Below the pieces are notes generated by a model. That model made no database searches and was not told the DNA's origin. It worked only from the letters and a program-made list of their open reading frames with translations. Source: Liquidambar formosana (lineage: Eukaryota; Streptophyta; Magnoliopsida; Saxifragales; Altingiaceae). Taken from it: a DNA stretch of 64,000 nucleotides. A program made the translations under genes and the position numbers. This document shows, piece after piece, positions 11,859-24,380 of this stretch (positions within the stretch are counted from its first letter, which is position 1; every line of letters begins with the position of its first letter). Where the stretch lies: the NCBI GenBank assembly GCA_039720395.1, contig CM077833.1, forward strand, positions 24,326,271-24,390,270, read 5' to 3'.

Positions 11859-12087
11859 GGCCATGTTTGTTTGGTTGGAATGGAATGAGGGGAATGAAAT
11901 CTGATTCCATGCTCAAAATAGTTTGGAATGAAAATAAGATTGAAATAAACATTGCGGAATGAACATCATTATAATTCACTACTATTGTTTGATTCCATTC
12001 CCATTTAATTACCTCATCCAAACATGTTGTTTGGAATGAATTGGAATGAGATTCCATTCCATCCATTCCATTCCAATCAAACATGGC
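11859..12087. mobile_element. PIF/Harbinger-type MITE with GGCCATGTTTG ends, copy 1
   Basis: The ends ggccatgtttgtttggttgg and ccaatcaaacatggc are inverted, and the arms are rich in ggaatggaatg / cattccattcc. Related copies are at 36803-36965 and 49409-49621. The TSD is not clear here. Confidence 0.65.
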
Positions 12088-13480
12088 ATCATAGTATTCA
12101 AAATGGGATTTACAAAATGCCTTTCTAGGATTTATCCTTGGTCAGGAATTTCCTTGCAGACAATATTTTAGGGGAAACTGAAAGTATTCATATTCCACTG
12201 GAAGTGCAAAGTAGATGATTAGATTTGTTGGGGATTATCTCAGGCGGACAGGCTGGTTCGTTTTCTCTTAAGCCAGCAACTTGGCCGGCCTTGTAGGAGT
12301 AAGCAAATTTGAGACTGGTCCCAAGGCAAAGCTTCTAATTAAAGTGTGCTAACATGGTCCCTCAATATACTTGCTGGCGTGCATGAAATTAATTCTTTTT
12401 ATGGTTCATAAGTTGGAATAGACCCCCTGATATTTTGATTGCACTGACTGCCCTTTTGTGGTGATGGTTTGATCATAAACTTGCAATGAGTGGTTAATTT
12501 CATCAACAGTATTTGGGATACGACCAATGATGTAGTACTAACGCGCTGACCCACCCCCTGCTTTTCATTGGTTGGAACATACCATTATCCATCCCACTTA
12601 CTATGATTAGTTAATTGTTTGATTCTGGTTTTGGTAAAATGTTTTCCTTTATCCATTCCACTTCCTATGACGAGTTAATTGTCAAATTTAGCTTTTGGTA
12701 TTTATTTATTTTTATTTTTTATAGAAGAGAAAAGTCACTAGGGGGCATTCTTATGGATGTTTTGAATTAGTCATTCCCTTATTTTAGAAGATATTACATG
12801 AATACTAAGCCATGTTTTATATCATTGCATAAAAGACCTTTCAAGAGTCCTCATATATAAAATTTCTCAAAAATAAGATTTGAGTCAAAGTTTGATAATC
12901 TTTTTCAATTAATTGTGTCTTATCGTAACCAAAAAAGGGAAAAAAAATGTCTTATTAGAATTTTTTTTTATCAACTTTGACTGGCGCGTCAGCCTGATTA
13001 ATTTTAATTGGTTTATTATATGCTTAAGATGCACTTGACATAATATATTTGATGACATGAAGCATGTCTTAGAATAAATGTTGGAAATACATTGCTGTTT
13101 GTTCGGTTTTTTTTTTTTCTTCAAATGAGAGAACTCATGGCATGAAGGCACCTTCTTACAAGCCTTGCTCTTATTTATTTATTTATTATTTTTTTATATG
13201 ATTGAGGATTAGAGGCCAAACCCTACTCCCAAGGTTTGAAAAAACTTCCTCTGATTGCAAATTCTGGAATCACAGGAGTATGATTCTGTTCAGTGGTTGG
13301 CTGGTTGCTAATGGACGTCTTATTTTCCTAAAATGGTTCGTGGCATATAATTGTGGAAGATGCCTGTCTCTTTCCCTCTTCTACCCGATAGGAATCAAAA
13401 AAATAAAAAAAAAGTTTGGGGTGTCTTTTAACCTAATTAAAAAAGAAAAAAAAACCCAGATGCAATGGGTTTCGCACTTT
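12088..13480. other. Intergenic DNA after WAK-A
   Basis: No gene was seen. About 12091-12170 (catagtattcaaaa, gatttatccttgg, ggaatttcctt) is paralogous to two pieces downstream of WAK-D at 38877-38905 and 39110-39150, so it is old duplicated 3' flank. About 11745-11850 is likewise paralogous to 16010-16110 (ttaattggttcatacgt, gcttgcaca, agtaaaaggg). Confidence 0.5.
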
Positions 13481-14295
13481 GGGGTCTTATTGAGTACGAC
13501 TTGATGTTTAATAAGGTTTTTCCTTTTCTACCATGAAAAAAAAGGCCACAGGTTCTTATAACTTTCCCATCTTTTAAGGAGCCTATTGGGACTTCGTTGG
13601 CCATGAGACATGTAGAATTATTCTCCCTGAGTCCTTGGGAAAGGTTCATTTTACTTTGGCATAATTCTTTCCCGTCCTTTGGATTCACTTTTAAACGATT
13701 CCGATTTAAATATTAAAAAATTATCTATCATTTTAGTTATTTTATTAGAAACTTTTCGTCTTTAAATTGGAACCGTTCAAAAATAAATCTAAACTCTGGA
13801 TTCCAAAAAACTCATTTCACTTTGCCACCCTGAGTTTATAAAACTCAGCCCTGAATCCTTTCCCTTCAGTCCACCGGGTCAATTGACTCCTGTTTTTTGG
13901 TTACCCACTTACCCAGCCTATGTCCATTGATTCCCTTTCCTTGCTTGTCTCATTATATCAATTATTACTCTCGACTTTTTATATGTTAGCATCGCGACGG
14001 AAGGATATCAGGGGAATTGGGACTCATGAGCCAACGTCTAATTAATAGGATCCACAATGTTATCAATTGTGTGAATATATTCAGTTTGATTTATTTATTT
14101 ATTTTTATTTTTTTTAGACAGTTAATAGAATCTATTAATACACTTAACCCTTTTAATATTAACAATTGGATATCAATGTTTTTTTATAAAATTGAACCTA
14201 AAATCACTCACTTGTTAAGTGAGTTAAATACTACTAGACTATCATACCATTGGTCATGTTAATTTGATTACTCTAGTAATTTAATTTTCAATGAA
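13480..14295. repeat. Paralogous block E, copy 1
   Basis: Diverged copies lie at about 16725-17535, 39330-39825 and 47520-48250. Shared pieces are tttcctttt(c)tacc(a), a ggccaca-like stretch, agttaaccca, tcattatatcaattattactc, and finally a ttgattactctagtaattcaatttcaat stretch. No open frame is conserved among copies. It is treated as duplicated WAK flank. Confidence 0.55.
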
Positions 14296-14512
14296 TCTTG
14301 AAAGGTAGACCAAGTGGTCCTAGGGTCTCTTTCCAAGCAAGAGGTTTTGGGTTCAAGTCTCACTACTCTCCCTCAAGGCCACCCCCATGGACTTTGTCTT
14401 GTAATTACCCGATACATGTGGGATGGAGGGACTACATGTGCCCAAGGGGATTAGTCAGGTGCAAAGCATCTGGAACCTAATGATATCAAACAAAAAAAAT
14501 AAATAATAAATA
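14296..14512 (+). mobile_element. tRNA-derived SINE, copy 1
   Basis: A box-A-like ggtagaccaagtggtcctag is followed at the usual spacing by a box-B-like gggttcaagtctcac. After a unique body comes an A-rich tail (caaaaaaaataaataataaat). The paralogous flank at about 17457-17510 has the same left and right neighbours (attactttagtaattcaatttcaat, then aaatctcagtt) with nothing between them, so it is an empty site. Confidence 0.7.
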
Positions 14513-14566
14513 ATAGTCATTGTTAATTTAAATCTCAGTTAGAAATTAAGAAAATCACCTATTATG

Positions 14567-14780
14567 GAATCCCAAGGGGTAGCTCAATTGACAAGGAATC
14601 CTGCTTCAGGAAGAGGAGGTCTTAAGTTCGACTCTTACAAAACCTCTTGGAACTACCTACATAAGGTTTCATAGTTCTCATGGGTCTTGAATTTACATGG
14701 TACATATGGGTTGTAAGGTCTTATATGAGTCGGAGGTTTGCCCGAAAGACTTCCTCGTTATCAAAAATAAAAAATAAAAT
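14567..14780 (+). mobile_element. tRNA-derived SINE with 14-bp target duplication
   Basis: The element has a box-A-like aaggggtagctcaattgac, a box-B-like taagttcgactctta and an A-rich tail. An exact duplication, aatcacctattatg, lies at 14553-14566 and 14781-14794, as expected for LINE-assisted retroposition. Confidence 0.85.
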
Positions 14781-14794
14781 AATCACCTATTATG

Positions 14795-15348
14795 AGAGGT
14801 TCGGGTTAATTATGAATCAAGGAAATACAGACCTAAACCTGCGGGAGGGGGGGGGGGATTTCAAGTAGACCTATGTAATTTAGTAAATAACATCAATTTT
14901 AGGATTATGGCCCGCCTACCATGCATCTTGTAAGTATGATTTTATCAAATCAGCTTGAGTGGATATGAATTAACTGACTCGCACTCTATGTTTTAGGACA
15001 TTTCAGAAGTTCTCACTTCTCACTGCCTACAATCAAAAGAAAATGGCCGGAATCATTCAATTCAACTGATTAATTGTTGGATCATACTAAGACCCTACAA
15101 ATAATGACAGTTTAGGTAAAAAATATAATGAAATTTAACATTCAAGTCTACGCTAATTCGTACGTAAGATTATAATATTGTATCTATGTTTTTCTTAATA
15201 CATACCCAAAAAAAAAAAAAAAGAGAGAGGAGATTTATTGCAAAAATAATTTCCTCGTTTTTTTTTTTTGCTCTTTTTGTTTTTGGACCGGCCCAGGTGA
15301 CAAAGACCGACCGAGTAGGGTACGTAGGGTTGAAGCAGGTCTAGGGTT
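14795..15348. other. Intergenic DNA
   Basis: AT-rich and non-coding, with a G run (14844-14857) and two homopolymer tracts near 15208-15270. The stretch ggacctaaacctg-like near 14829 resembles 17608-17660 (block E continuation). No gene was seen. Confidence 0.5.
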
Positions 15349-15945
15349 CCAAATTTCCACGCAACCAAAGGGTAAAATGAGAGAGAGAGAGAGGGGGGGG
15401 GGGGGGAAGAGGGGGCCGAGAGGACCTTTAATTGATAATCAATTTCTAATGTAATAATATTGTCTCAATATCTATCTATATAATTTATAATAAATTTATA
15501 GGTGAGCGAAAGAGGATTAAAAAAAAGGAGAAATATCTAAAACCTCCCTCAAATATAAAATCATATCTAAAAACCCTATTAAATATTTTTCCTATCCATC
15601 TAATCCAAATAAAAAGGAATTATATCCATTAATTCCAATCAGTTAAATTTTTGTTTACTGAGGTTAAAAGAAAATACTCATCCGACTAAAATGCCCTTCT
15701 TTCACAATAATATGTTTAATGACAAAAATGCATATTTAAGTGAATTTTTCCTTTTGCCCCCTCTTTTCCAAATTTCCACGCAACCAAAGGGTAAAATGAG
15801 AGAGGGGGGGGGGGAGAAGAGGGGGCCGAGGACCTTTAATTGATAATCAATTTCTAACGTAATAATATTGTCTCAATATCTATCTATATAATTTATAATA
15901 AATTTATAGGTGAGCGAAAAAGGATTAAAAAAAATTTAGTGTGTA
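15349..15945. repeat. Recent partial tandem duplication, 419-bp period
   Basis: About 170 bases starting at 15349 (ccaaatttccacgcaacc, through a GA/G tract, to ataggtgagcgaaa) recur nearly unchanged from 15768. Differences are mainly in the length of the purine tract. The 15532-15767 part occurs once. This looks like unequal exchange or slippage. Confidence 0.8.
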
Positions 15946-16700
15946 AAAGATATGCACCAAATAAAAGTTAGAAATCAAGAAAAGTCCCATAATAAAAATA
16001 CGCATGCTTGTTAATTGGTTCATACGTTCAAAGAAGGGAATGCAGCTACCGCGCGATTGGCGTTGTAGATTAGTTTATATTGCTTGCACATAGTAAAAGG
16101 GATTTAAAAACCATCAAGAGGACACACCTAAATCTCAATAAGCACAACTTGTTAGAAATAATTGCAGAGATGTCAAGAAAAGAAAGAAAAAAATAGACAC
16201 ATACAGCTAAGTAAGATAAACACTGTCTTTAAAGGTTAATTGGAGCTAGATTTGGATCGTTGCTCACTATCCTTAATTACATGGTTGCCATTGATTTTCT
16301 TCACATGAGTTTGATTGTGTTCACTGATTGCTTAAAAAATGGCTTTTTTATTTTTATTTTTATTTTTAAACGGCTTCACATACTATTCTAGTAGATGTCA
16401 AAGATGTCACGTTTTTATACTAAAATGGCTTTGTACTATTGGATAATTGTTAATCGTTGTTCGTAAAATTAACAAATGTTTTCTCATCTAATTTCATAAA
16501 AAATGATTAATGATAACATTAATTGAAAACTTTATAAATTATTTTGAAAATACTTCATATAGTATACATTTTTAAGATGCTATGTGAAAAAAGAAAAAAA
16601 AATCAAATATTAGAAGAATTACTTGTAATTTACCGTAGAAAGAAAAGGAAAAAAGTATGGATGTCCATTTACCTAAAAAGAAGATGCCAAGGGTTTTGGC
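15946..16700. other. Intergenic DNA, old paralogous flank
   Basis: 15946-16012 matches about 975-1040 (gcaccaaataaaagtta, cataataaaaatacgcatgc). 16013-16110 matches 11755-11850. The remainder is AT-rich with no gene. Confidence 0.5.
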
Positions 16701-16724
16701 ATCTTATCGTGCACGATCTTCGAT

Positions 16725-17535
16725 AAAGTTTTCCTTTCTACGGAAAAAAAGAAGCCACATCAACTTTCCCAACTTGTCCACCCAGTCAATCAAACCCCTT
16801 TTCTAGTTAACCCACGTGCCTTTGTCACCGGTCACACCCACTCAGTCACCCAGTCCATTAATCCCATCCTCTGTCCGTTTCATGGTTTTCCTGGAGCTCA
16901 TGGATTTCATACACCAGAGTTATTACATATACATACTAACTGTTATTCTTATCAATTCTATAAAACCTTAACTTTTTTTTTTCTTTGTAAAGTTCAAGCT
17001 TCACAAAAATTCTTCCCAACTGCTCATTCAATTTTTATCTTGAAATATTATTTAAAATAACATTATAATCACAACGACTTAGTGAGGGTTAATTCTTTAT
17101 CTTGTGTATTCAATACAAGCATAGTTCTAAAATCAATTAACATTTATTTCATATTCATCTTTTCTTAAGATATAACATAAAAGCATGTAATAACTTCATT
17201 TTAATTCTCATACTTGCATTGCTTTCTCATATTGTGACCTACATAAACTCATTTGCAATCCAACATACATAGGTCTTATACTAAATGTACGTCAGAATTC
17301 AACCATAGCACATATACCTTATGCAAATATACGTCAAAATTCAGAATAATACCAATTATTATTCTCACAATTTCATCAATGATATGCTTATCGGAAAAAA
17401 AAAAAAAAAAAAAAAAAAAAGTCATCAATGGTAGGAAAAAACGTGTTGGCTTGATTACTTTAGTAATTCAATTTCAATCATTGTTATATTTACCTAAATC
17501 TCAGTTAAAAATTGAAAAAAAAAAAAAACAATAAT
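16725..17535. repeat. Paralogous block E, copy 2, upstream of WAK-B
   Basis: This is the same block as 13480-14295. It provides the empty site for the SINE at 14296. A poly(A) tract lies at about 17395-17420. Confidence 0.55.
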
Positions 17536-18345
17536 AATTAAAGATTAACAATTATAGAGTATCAGCTTCAAAGAGTATGAGGTTTCGGTTGAGCATATGA
17601 ATTAAGCAAAGATAGACCTCAGTTGAGGGTGTTTCAAATAGACTCGTGCGATTTCACAAATATTACCAATAGGATGGGGCTGACAGGCTCCTCTCTTAAT
17701 ACACTCTTTCGGTCTTTCCACTAAGGGGGTATAGTCCATCTACGCCATATAACCGTGAAAGCAACAATCCACCTAATTTCCACCTCGTCCAAAAAGAAAA
17801 AGTGTTCTAACAAAGTAGGACGGAGACCGTATATAATTTTCAAAAGGAGAAAGGGTAAAAATCATAAGAGGCATATTATCCGTTTTATCATTGAAAATGG
17901 TTATGAGTCATCTCAATCCTTTTTAATGTATAGACCTAATCATAGTTGCTTTGAGGAAATAAAGGACGAACTCATGTTGGCCTCAAAGAAAAATGGAAAA
18001 CTTTTCAAGTATACTCTTTGTCTATACTCTTTCTATAAGACATTATCTATTAAAAGTTTTACTATCGTCTAAATAACTTCTTTAAAATTGAATTAATTAA
18101 ATAGTTAAAATCATTCAATAAAGTTTATTTTTTACGATATAATAGTAAAACCTATCTTTCACTTGGACCTAATAATATTTGGGTGATGACGTGGCCCAAT
18201 TATGAGGAGAAGGAATGAGAGGGAGCATAATTAAAAGATGAGACGATCTCCTTCAGGTGGATTTATACAAAATCTTATTTTATTTTATTTTATTTTATAA
18301 CGAAAAAGGGCAAAAGATACTGAGTCGTAAAAGATTGGGGGGTTG
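17536..18345. other. Intergenic DNA upstream of WAK-B
   Basis: No conserved coding signal was seen. The 105-codon frame at 17755-18072 is AT-biased and resembles nothing I recognise. Nearby (18181-18250) are a gtggccc motif and purine-rich stretches without clear meaning. Confidence 0.4.
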
Positions 18346-18350
18346 CACTA

Positions 18351-18443
18351 AATTGGTCTTCCTTTGGAGTAGCTACAAAAGAATCAGCATCCATAGGAAA
18401 TCTTTGCATACAAAAAGTATCTTTGTGAAAGAAAGGCATAGCC
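18351..18443 (+). promoter_or_regulatory. Core promoter and leader of WAK-B
   Basis: ttggtcttcctttgg, then tacaaaag at 18374-18381 (70 bp before the ATG), then cagcatccataggaaa. It is collinear with the WAK-A, -D and -E promoters. The leader ends gcatagccATGGC, and a second in-frame ATG (18453) sits in the family's ATGGGC context. Confidence 0.55.
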
Positions 18444-21400
18444 ATGGCACCCATGGGCATACATGGAATGCTTTTGCAACTCGTGTTGATTGGGTTGCTG
18501 GTACTAGCAACCACCGTAGCAGCAACTACAGTTGAAGCCAAGCCCGGCTGCCCCGACCGATGCGGGAATCTAAGCATCCCATATCCATTCGGCACCAAGG
18601 CTGGGTGTTACCTAAACGAAAGTTTTCTCATCACTTGCAACCACTCTTTCAAGCCTCCCAAAGCATTTTTGCAGGGCAGTAACATCAACGTCACCCGCAT
18701 ATCACTCGATGGTCAATTGTACGTCCTCAATTATAGAGCCCGTGATTGTTACGACGAGTATGGTAGAGCGGCAGCCGACAATCGGAACAGACCATGGCTC
18801 ACTTTGGGTAGATTCACCATCTCTGACACTCTGAACAAGTTCGTTGCGGTGGGCTGTGACACTTACGCCATCCTCAAAGGTTACCAAATTGATGGGACCA
18901 AGTACACCACCGGGTGCATGTCCATTTGTAACAAGCTTGATTATGTCAACGACTCTTGCTCCGGCACTGGCTGTTGCCAGGTCTCCATCCCTAAACGACT
19001 TCGGAATTTTAATATAACATTGAGCAGTTATTACAATCATTCATACGCATGGGCCTTCAATCCCTGCAGCTATGCCTTTGTTGTCCAAGAGAAAGCGTTC
19101 CATTTTTCCCGCAAGTATCTCACGGATTTGCGGCACCAAGGAAAGGTCCCTATGGTGCTTGATTGGGCTGTTGGGAATGAGACATGCCAAGTAGCTCGAA
19201 AGAATGAGACGAGTTACGCGTGTAAAGGTAATAGCACGTGCCATCAAAACGACAATGGATCCGGTTATCGTTGCCGATGCTTGGATGGTTACGAAGGGAA
19301 CCCCTATCTTAATGGTTGCCAAGGTATGTATTCATTTCATTTTCTGTGTTCAGTTCATGAATTGCTTTGGATTGTATTACTCACGAGTGCATAATTTTTT
19401 TTGATATGGGCTTCAACTTTCCTTTTTTTTTTTTTTTACTTTAAATTGGTTTCCAGACATTGATGAATGTAAGGATTTAAGCATCAACAAATGTGAAAAG
19501 TCAGAATATTGCGTCAACAAGATAGGGAATTTCACTTGTTCTTGCCCCAAGGGTTACCACGGAGATGGTCGTAAAAACGGAAAAGGCTGTATTGCGAATC
19601 AATTACATGTGATTCAAGTTGCCCTTGGTAAGTACGTGTATTAATTTACAAGTGTATCACTGATATCATGTTACACATCACTCGTTCATGAAGTTTAGTA
19701 ATTTCTTTTTAAATTTTCATTCAGATGCCCAATATTTTCCTTTTTGGGCTGTGCTATTTGATCAATATTGTTGACCCCAATCTCAATCCCAATTTTATAT
19801 GATGTGGCAATGCTTTCAAACTTAAAAGCACATTCAAATTTAAAATATATGGTACTATACATACTACTATTGGTCGAAATAAAATATAGGTGTAAAGTGT
19901 TTCGAATATAATTAAGTTGAGGGGTGAAATTGTAATTTTATTCTTTTATTTTATTTCATTTTTTTTTATTTTTACAAAACATCACTAATTTTCATAGTGT
20001 AGTAATAATATATGGATATAGATATAGATATTGAAGAAAATTTCTAGATGAGATTAACCTAATCTAAAATTGTATTAGGTATGATGTTTTACCCCCATGC
20101 ATAGATGGATCGTAGATATTGGTATAAAATATGATCACTAATTAGTTCCCAAAAACTTTTGTGAAGAAAAGCTTCTTATAAGTCTGGCAAATAATCGAGG
20201 TAGCCACTCGTCCCACTCCGATTTATGCATAATTCTCAGCTCCAATTGGTTGCGGATATTACAGAGACAATGAGAACAGGATCTTGGGGTTATAAAAGTG
20301 CGGCAGCTCAATTTTTTAAAGGAGCAATACTATTTTTAACCCATATTATGGACCGAAAATACAATTCTTATATGACGTATAGTATTTGTGCCTTTAAAAC
20401 TTTAAATAAAAAAAAGTGTTTAATTTTAAAAAATCAATTCCTTACTGTATATAGTATTACCTCACATCATATGAGATTTTATTATAAGTCAGAATGCATA
20501 ACTCATGCTCACTCAAGAATGGAGTTACGAGAAAACCGTTGAGTCAGTCCAGTTGGAACTTTCAGTTCATTTTGAATCTTATGGCTGTAATATACTGGAA
20601 AAGCCATTCAAACAAAAATACGGAGAAAGGGAAAACTTACTTTATGTCAAAGTATATAGAAAGTAAACATATAAATTAATGGTTAATGGATTCCTCTTTG
20701 CTTTGAGAATGAAGCTTGGGTACGTTGAAGGGCGTTTCTTCATAGTTCAGCCCTTTATGACCGAAATTGAGCTTGGAATGAACTTCGGGGTCTTGTTTTT
20801 TTTTTTTTTCTTCGGAATATAGATGACCATGACTTTTTGATAGGATTGCTTTATTTATTTATTTATTTAATGAGTAGAGTTTTATTCTTGCTGAGATTTC
20901 AACTCACACTAACTCCTTAATGGTTCATGTGAAATGCCCTTTATGTATGAGTGTATGGAAGTTAATATTTATCTCAGTTATTTATGTTTACTCATATATA
21001 TCTGTTCCTATAGAGTTTCTGTATGTGTAATATGTGGCCTTATATGTAATTCCTTAGTTGTAATCTACAAAAAGACCCAAGTGCATTTTCATCATCCACA
21101 CTTCTTAATTTTCCATTATTTTTTTCGTGAATAGTAGGGAATTAGGGAGTATTGAATCCCCATTAAGATAGGGATTTTTGTGTTGCATTTTTTGTTCATG
21201 TTTTAAGCATAAAGAGCACTGTTATTCGTCCATCCCTATTGTTTTTTTTTCTTGTTTTTTTCCTTGATGAAGCGGCAGCAGTCGATCATATCAATAAAAT
21301 GTTTTTCTATTCTCTTTATTTTATATTTTTTTTTGTGTGTATTTTTTAAATACATGCCACATCAATAATCAAATCATTAGGAAGATAAAAAATAAAAGAT

Positions 21401-22812
21401 AGGGACCATGTTTTTTCTTTGGTAAGCTAAATTCATATAGAAAATTTAAACTTAACAACTGCCATGTACCTGATTTTCTTCTTCTACTATGAAATGTTTC
21501 CACTTCAAAGTTGCAGAATGACTAGAGTTCTAGCACAACCAATGCTGAAACTTTTGACTTAGTGGCGGTATTTCTTTTCCTCCTCCCTTTATTTTTTTTT
21601 ATTTTTTTTCTTCTTCCTCCTCGCACAGGTATTATCACAAGCCTCTTACTTCTACTATTGGGAAGTTCATGGTTATATTGGGGACTCAGGAAAAGAAAGC
21701 TCATCAAACTGAAGGAAAAATTCTTTAAACAAAATGGTGGTCTTATGTTACAACAGCAACTTTCTAGACATGAAGGATCCGTTGAAATTGCTAAGATATT
21801 TACTTCAGAAGACCTCAAAAAGGCCACAAAAAACTACCATGAAAGTAGAATCCTAGGCCAAGGAGGCCAAGGAACAGTTTACAAAGGAATATTGTCTGAT
21901 AATAGAATAGTTGCCATTAAGAAATCCAAACTAGGAGATCAGACCCAAGTCGAACAATTTATTAATGAAGTGATTGTTCTCTCCCAAGTCAACCATAGGA
22001 ATGTAGTAAAATTGTTGGGATGTTGTCTGGAGACTCGAGTTCCCTTATTAGTTTATGAATTTGTGACCAATGGTACCCTCTTCGACCATATACACAGTGT
22101 AGGCCATGCATCTTCAATTCCATGGGAAACTCGACTAAAGATAGCAACGGAAATTGCAGGAGCTCCTTCATATTTGCATTTTGCTATTTCTATTCCAATC
22201 GTTCATAGAGATGTTAAGACCACTAACATACTCTTGGATGAAAATTACACAGCAAAAGTATCTGATTTTGGGGCTTCAAGGTTGATTCCTCTAGATAAGG
22301 CTCAATTAACCACACTGGTGCAAGGAACACTTGGATATCTAGACCCTGAATACTTTCATACTAGCCAGTTGACCGAAAAGAGTGATGTTTATAGTTTCGG
22401 AGTTGTTCTGGTGGAGTTGCTAACTGGAAAAATAGCACTTTCTTTTAAGAGGCCCGAAGGAGAGAGAAATTTAGCAACATATTTTATTTCTTTGGTGAAA
22501 GAGGATTGCTTGGTTGAAGTTCTTGACAATCGGGTGCTAAATGAGGGAAATCCTGAGCAGCTTAGGAAAGTTGCTATGTTAGCAATGAGATGCTTAAAAG
22601 TAAAGGCAGAAGAAAGGCCTACTATGAAGGAAGTAGCAATGGAGTTAGAGGGATTGAGATTGATGGAGAAGCAAGGTGAGATAAACTCTGGAGAGACAGA
22701 GTGTTTGCCTGTTGAACTATCTGACACTATTGGTGCTGGTACTAGTAGTAATACGACAGGGTATGATAGCATAAGAAGTCAAGTCATATTGGCATTTGAT
22801 GATGGACGATGA
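18444..22812 (+). CDS. WAK-B, wall-associated receptor-like kinase
   Basis: Exons 18444-19323, 19457-19627 and 21629-22812 join in phase 1 (introns 133 and 2001 bp) to give 744 aa. Translation may instead start at 18453, three residues later, where WAK-A and -D start. The order is signal peptide (about 1-32), GUB_WAK-type head ([20 protein letters not shown]), EGF (about 247-293), calcium-binding EGF (about 294-338; [17 protein letters not shown]), transmembrane helix (about 351-370) and RD kinase. The kinase shows [11 protein letters not shown] (about 427), Lys448, HRD Asp545 and DFG Asp563. It differs from its relatives in helix E (GAPSYLHF for GVLSYLHS) and has a shorter C-terminal tail. 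WAK-C is its closest relative in the window. Intron 2 shares a piece with WAK-E (20227 and 52360). The function is inferred from the family: pectin sensing at the plasma membrane. Confidence 0.93.
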
Positions 22813-23544
22813 TTGTTTAGGGTGTGTTGTGGTGATTCTCTCTCTCTCTCTCTCTCTCTCTCACAAGGATGTATCTTCATGACATGATGTGTTATTGTTT
22901 TACTACAGTGTTGAGATCTATCCACTTGATATTAGAATGTTTGCATAAACCTGCATTGTAAAACTTATGGATATTCAACTTTCACTCTGTATAAAAAATA
23001 ATTGAATAATATCTTAATTGCAGATCGGTGATTCCTCCCAGTTGTTTGAATTGTAAGTCCTATCTTGGTTGCCGATCAGGTGTCTGTTGTTTGTTCTAGG
23101 AGGATGGGATCGTTGTATGAATGTTGGCTGCCAGGAGCCAGGTAACCTGTGAATATGTATAGCTTGTGCTAAAGCATATCAGCAGAGTGGTCAAAGTGCT
23201 TTGGTTGTAGTTCTTGGATGAGTATAGGGTAGCAAAATGGGATGACTCGAGGTGTTTCTCTTCACATATATTCTTCCATCGCTTGGTGTTATCTTGCTAG
23301 ATGTTGTTGATGGTCTGGGATTTTAAATGGATGTTTCTTGGTGCATGCTTTTGTGTTCATGGAGTTCTTGCACAATTTCAGAAGTGATTCGATTGGGGAA
23401 ATGAGTTGTCCATACTCCATATGACTCGAGGTGTTTCTCTTCACACACACACACATATACATATATATATATTAAAATCATTGTACAAAAATCATACGTT
23501 TAAAAGTTTATATCAAATCCTTGGATATTTAATTAATTAAGCAG
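22813..23544. other. WAK-B 3' flank and intergenic DNA
   Basis: A CT microsatellite lies at about 22837-22862, just after the stop codon, probably in the 3' untranslated region. The phrase atgactcgaggtgtttctcttcacac occurs twice (23241 and 23421). No gene was seen. Confidence 0.5.
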
Positions 23545-23549
23545 AATAG

Positions 23550-23735
23550 GCCCAGACCTGGCTTTAAATTGTTAGCAACTCAGCTCACCCTAGTTCTACA
23601 GGCCAGTTCTACATACCCCCGCCCGACTAATCAACAGACCACAATTAAAGCTTCCACATGGGCCAGCCCTTCCAGAATTTTTGACCCACTGAATATTGGC
23701 CACCTTCAGCCGAGCATAGTAACTACGTACCCACT
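23550..23735. repeat. Paralogous block D, copy 1
   Basis: This aligns with 46565-46790 and with 55555-56130. Shared stretches are tctacaggcca, gaccacaattaaa, atgggccagcccttccagaa, cccactgaatattgg and accttcagccgagcatag. It is non-coding. Confidence 0.6.
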
Positions 23736-23869
23736 GAAAGTATGTCACATGACATGTTTCTTAAGTAAAATTTAAGAAACACTACTTTACACATGAAGAG
23801 ACATGTGTACAACTGTACACATGTGGTACAACTGTACAAGTGGTCTTTTTCTAAACCCGCAGTTCCAGC

Positions 23870-24380
23870 CTACCTAACGAAGAAAGAGAACGACTTTTCA
23901 ATCCACAACCAAGTAGCCCCAGCCCGCCAATGAATTTGTATCTTGACTCACGAAGAAACGTAATTGACCCGTCCAATAGGAGCATCAGTGATTAACTTAT
24001 TGTCATCACAGACTGACAGTTCAAGCCTACCTAACGCGGATTGAAGTATGACCCAGGAGGTGGTCCAATTTGGATGGTCCACGTACGGTGTAAAATAAAT
24101 ATTGTTTTTTTTTTTTTTTTCCAAAAAATGTAAGACATTATAACTAACCGAAATGTGTATAAATTAATTCAGTTTACTTCATTACCAAAAATATTTTAAA
24201 AATTCAATATACTTGAATATGTATATCATGTTGATAATTTTTAAATAATTCATGTCACCCAAAAAGGGAGAAATATGGAAGTATGAAACTGGGACTGGAT
24301 GCACAGGTGACATACTGACATAGCTTAGGGGTCTATTGTTGACGCAATCATCGCTCTTATGTAATTCACAGCCTTTTTCT
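23870..24380. repeat. Paralogous block C, copy 2
   Basis: This is the counterpart of 1081-1500 in the same order, now upstream of the WAK-C remnant. An A/T tract lies at 24104-24130. Confidence 0.6.

Noticed and set aside
14300..14360. A functional tRNA gene suggested by box-A and box-B-like motifs
   Set aside because: The cloverleaf is not complete and the unit ends in an A-rich tail, so a SINE is the better reading. The same applies to 14567, 40478, 44433 and 44683.
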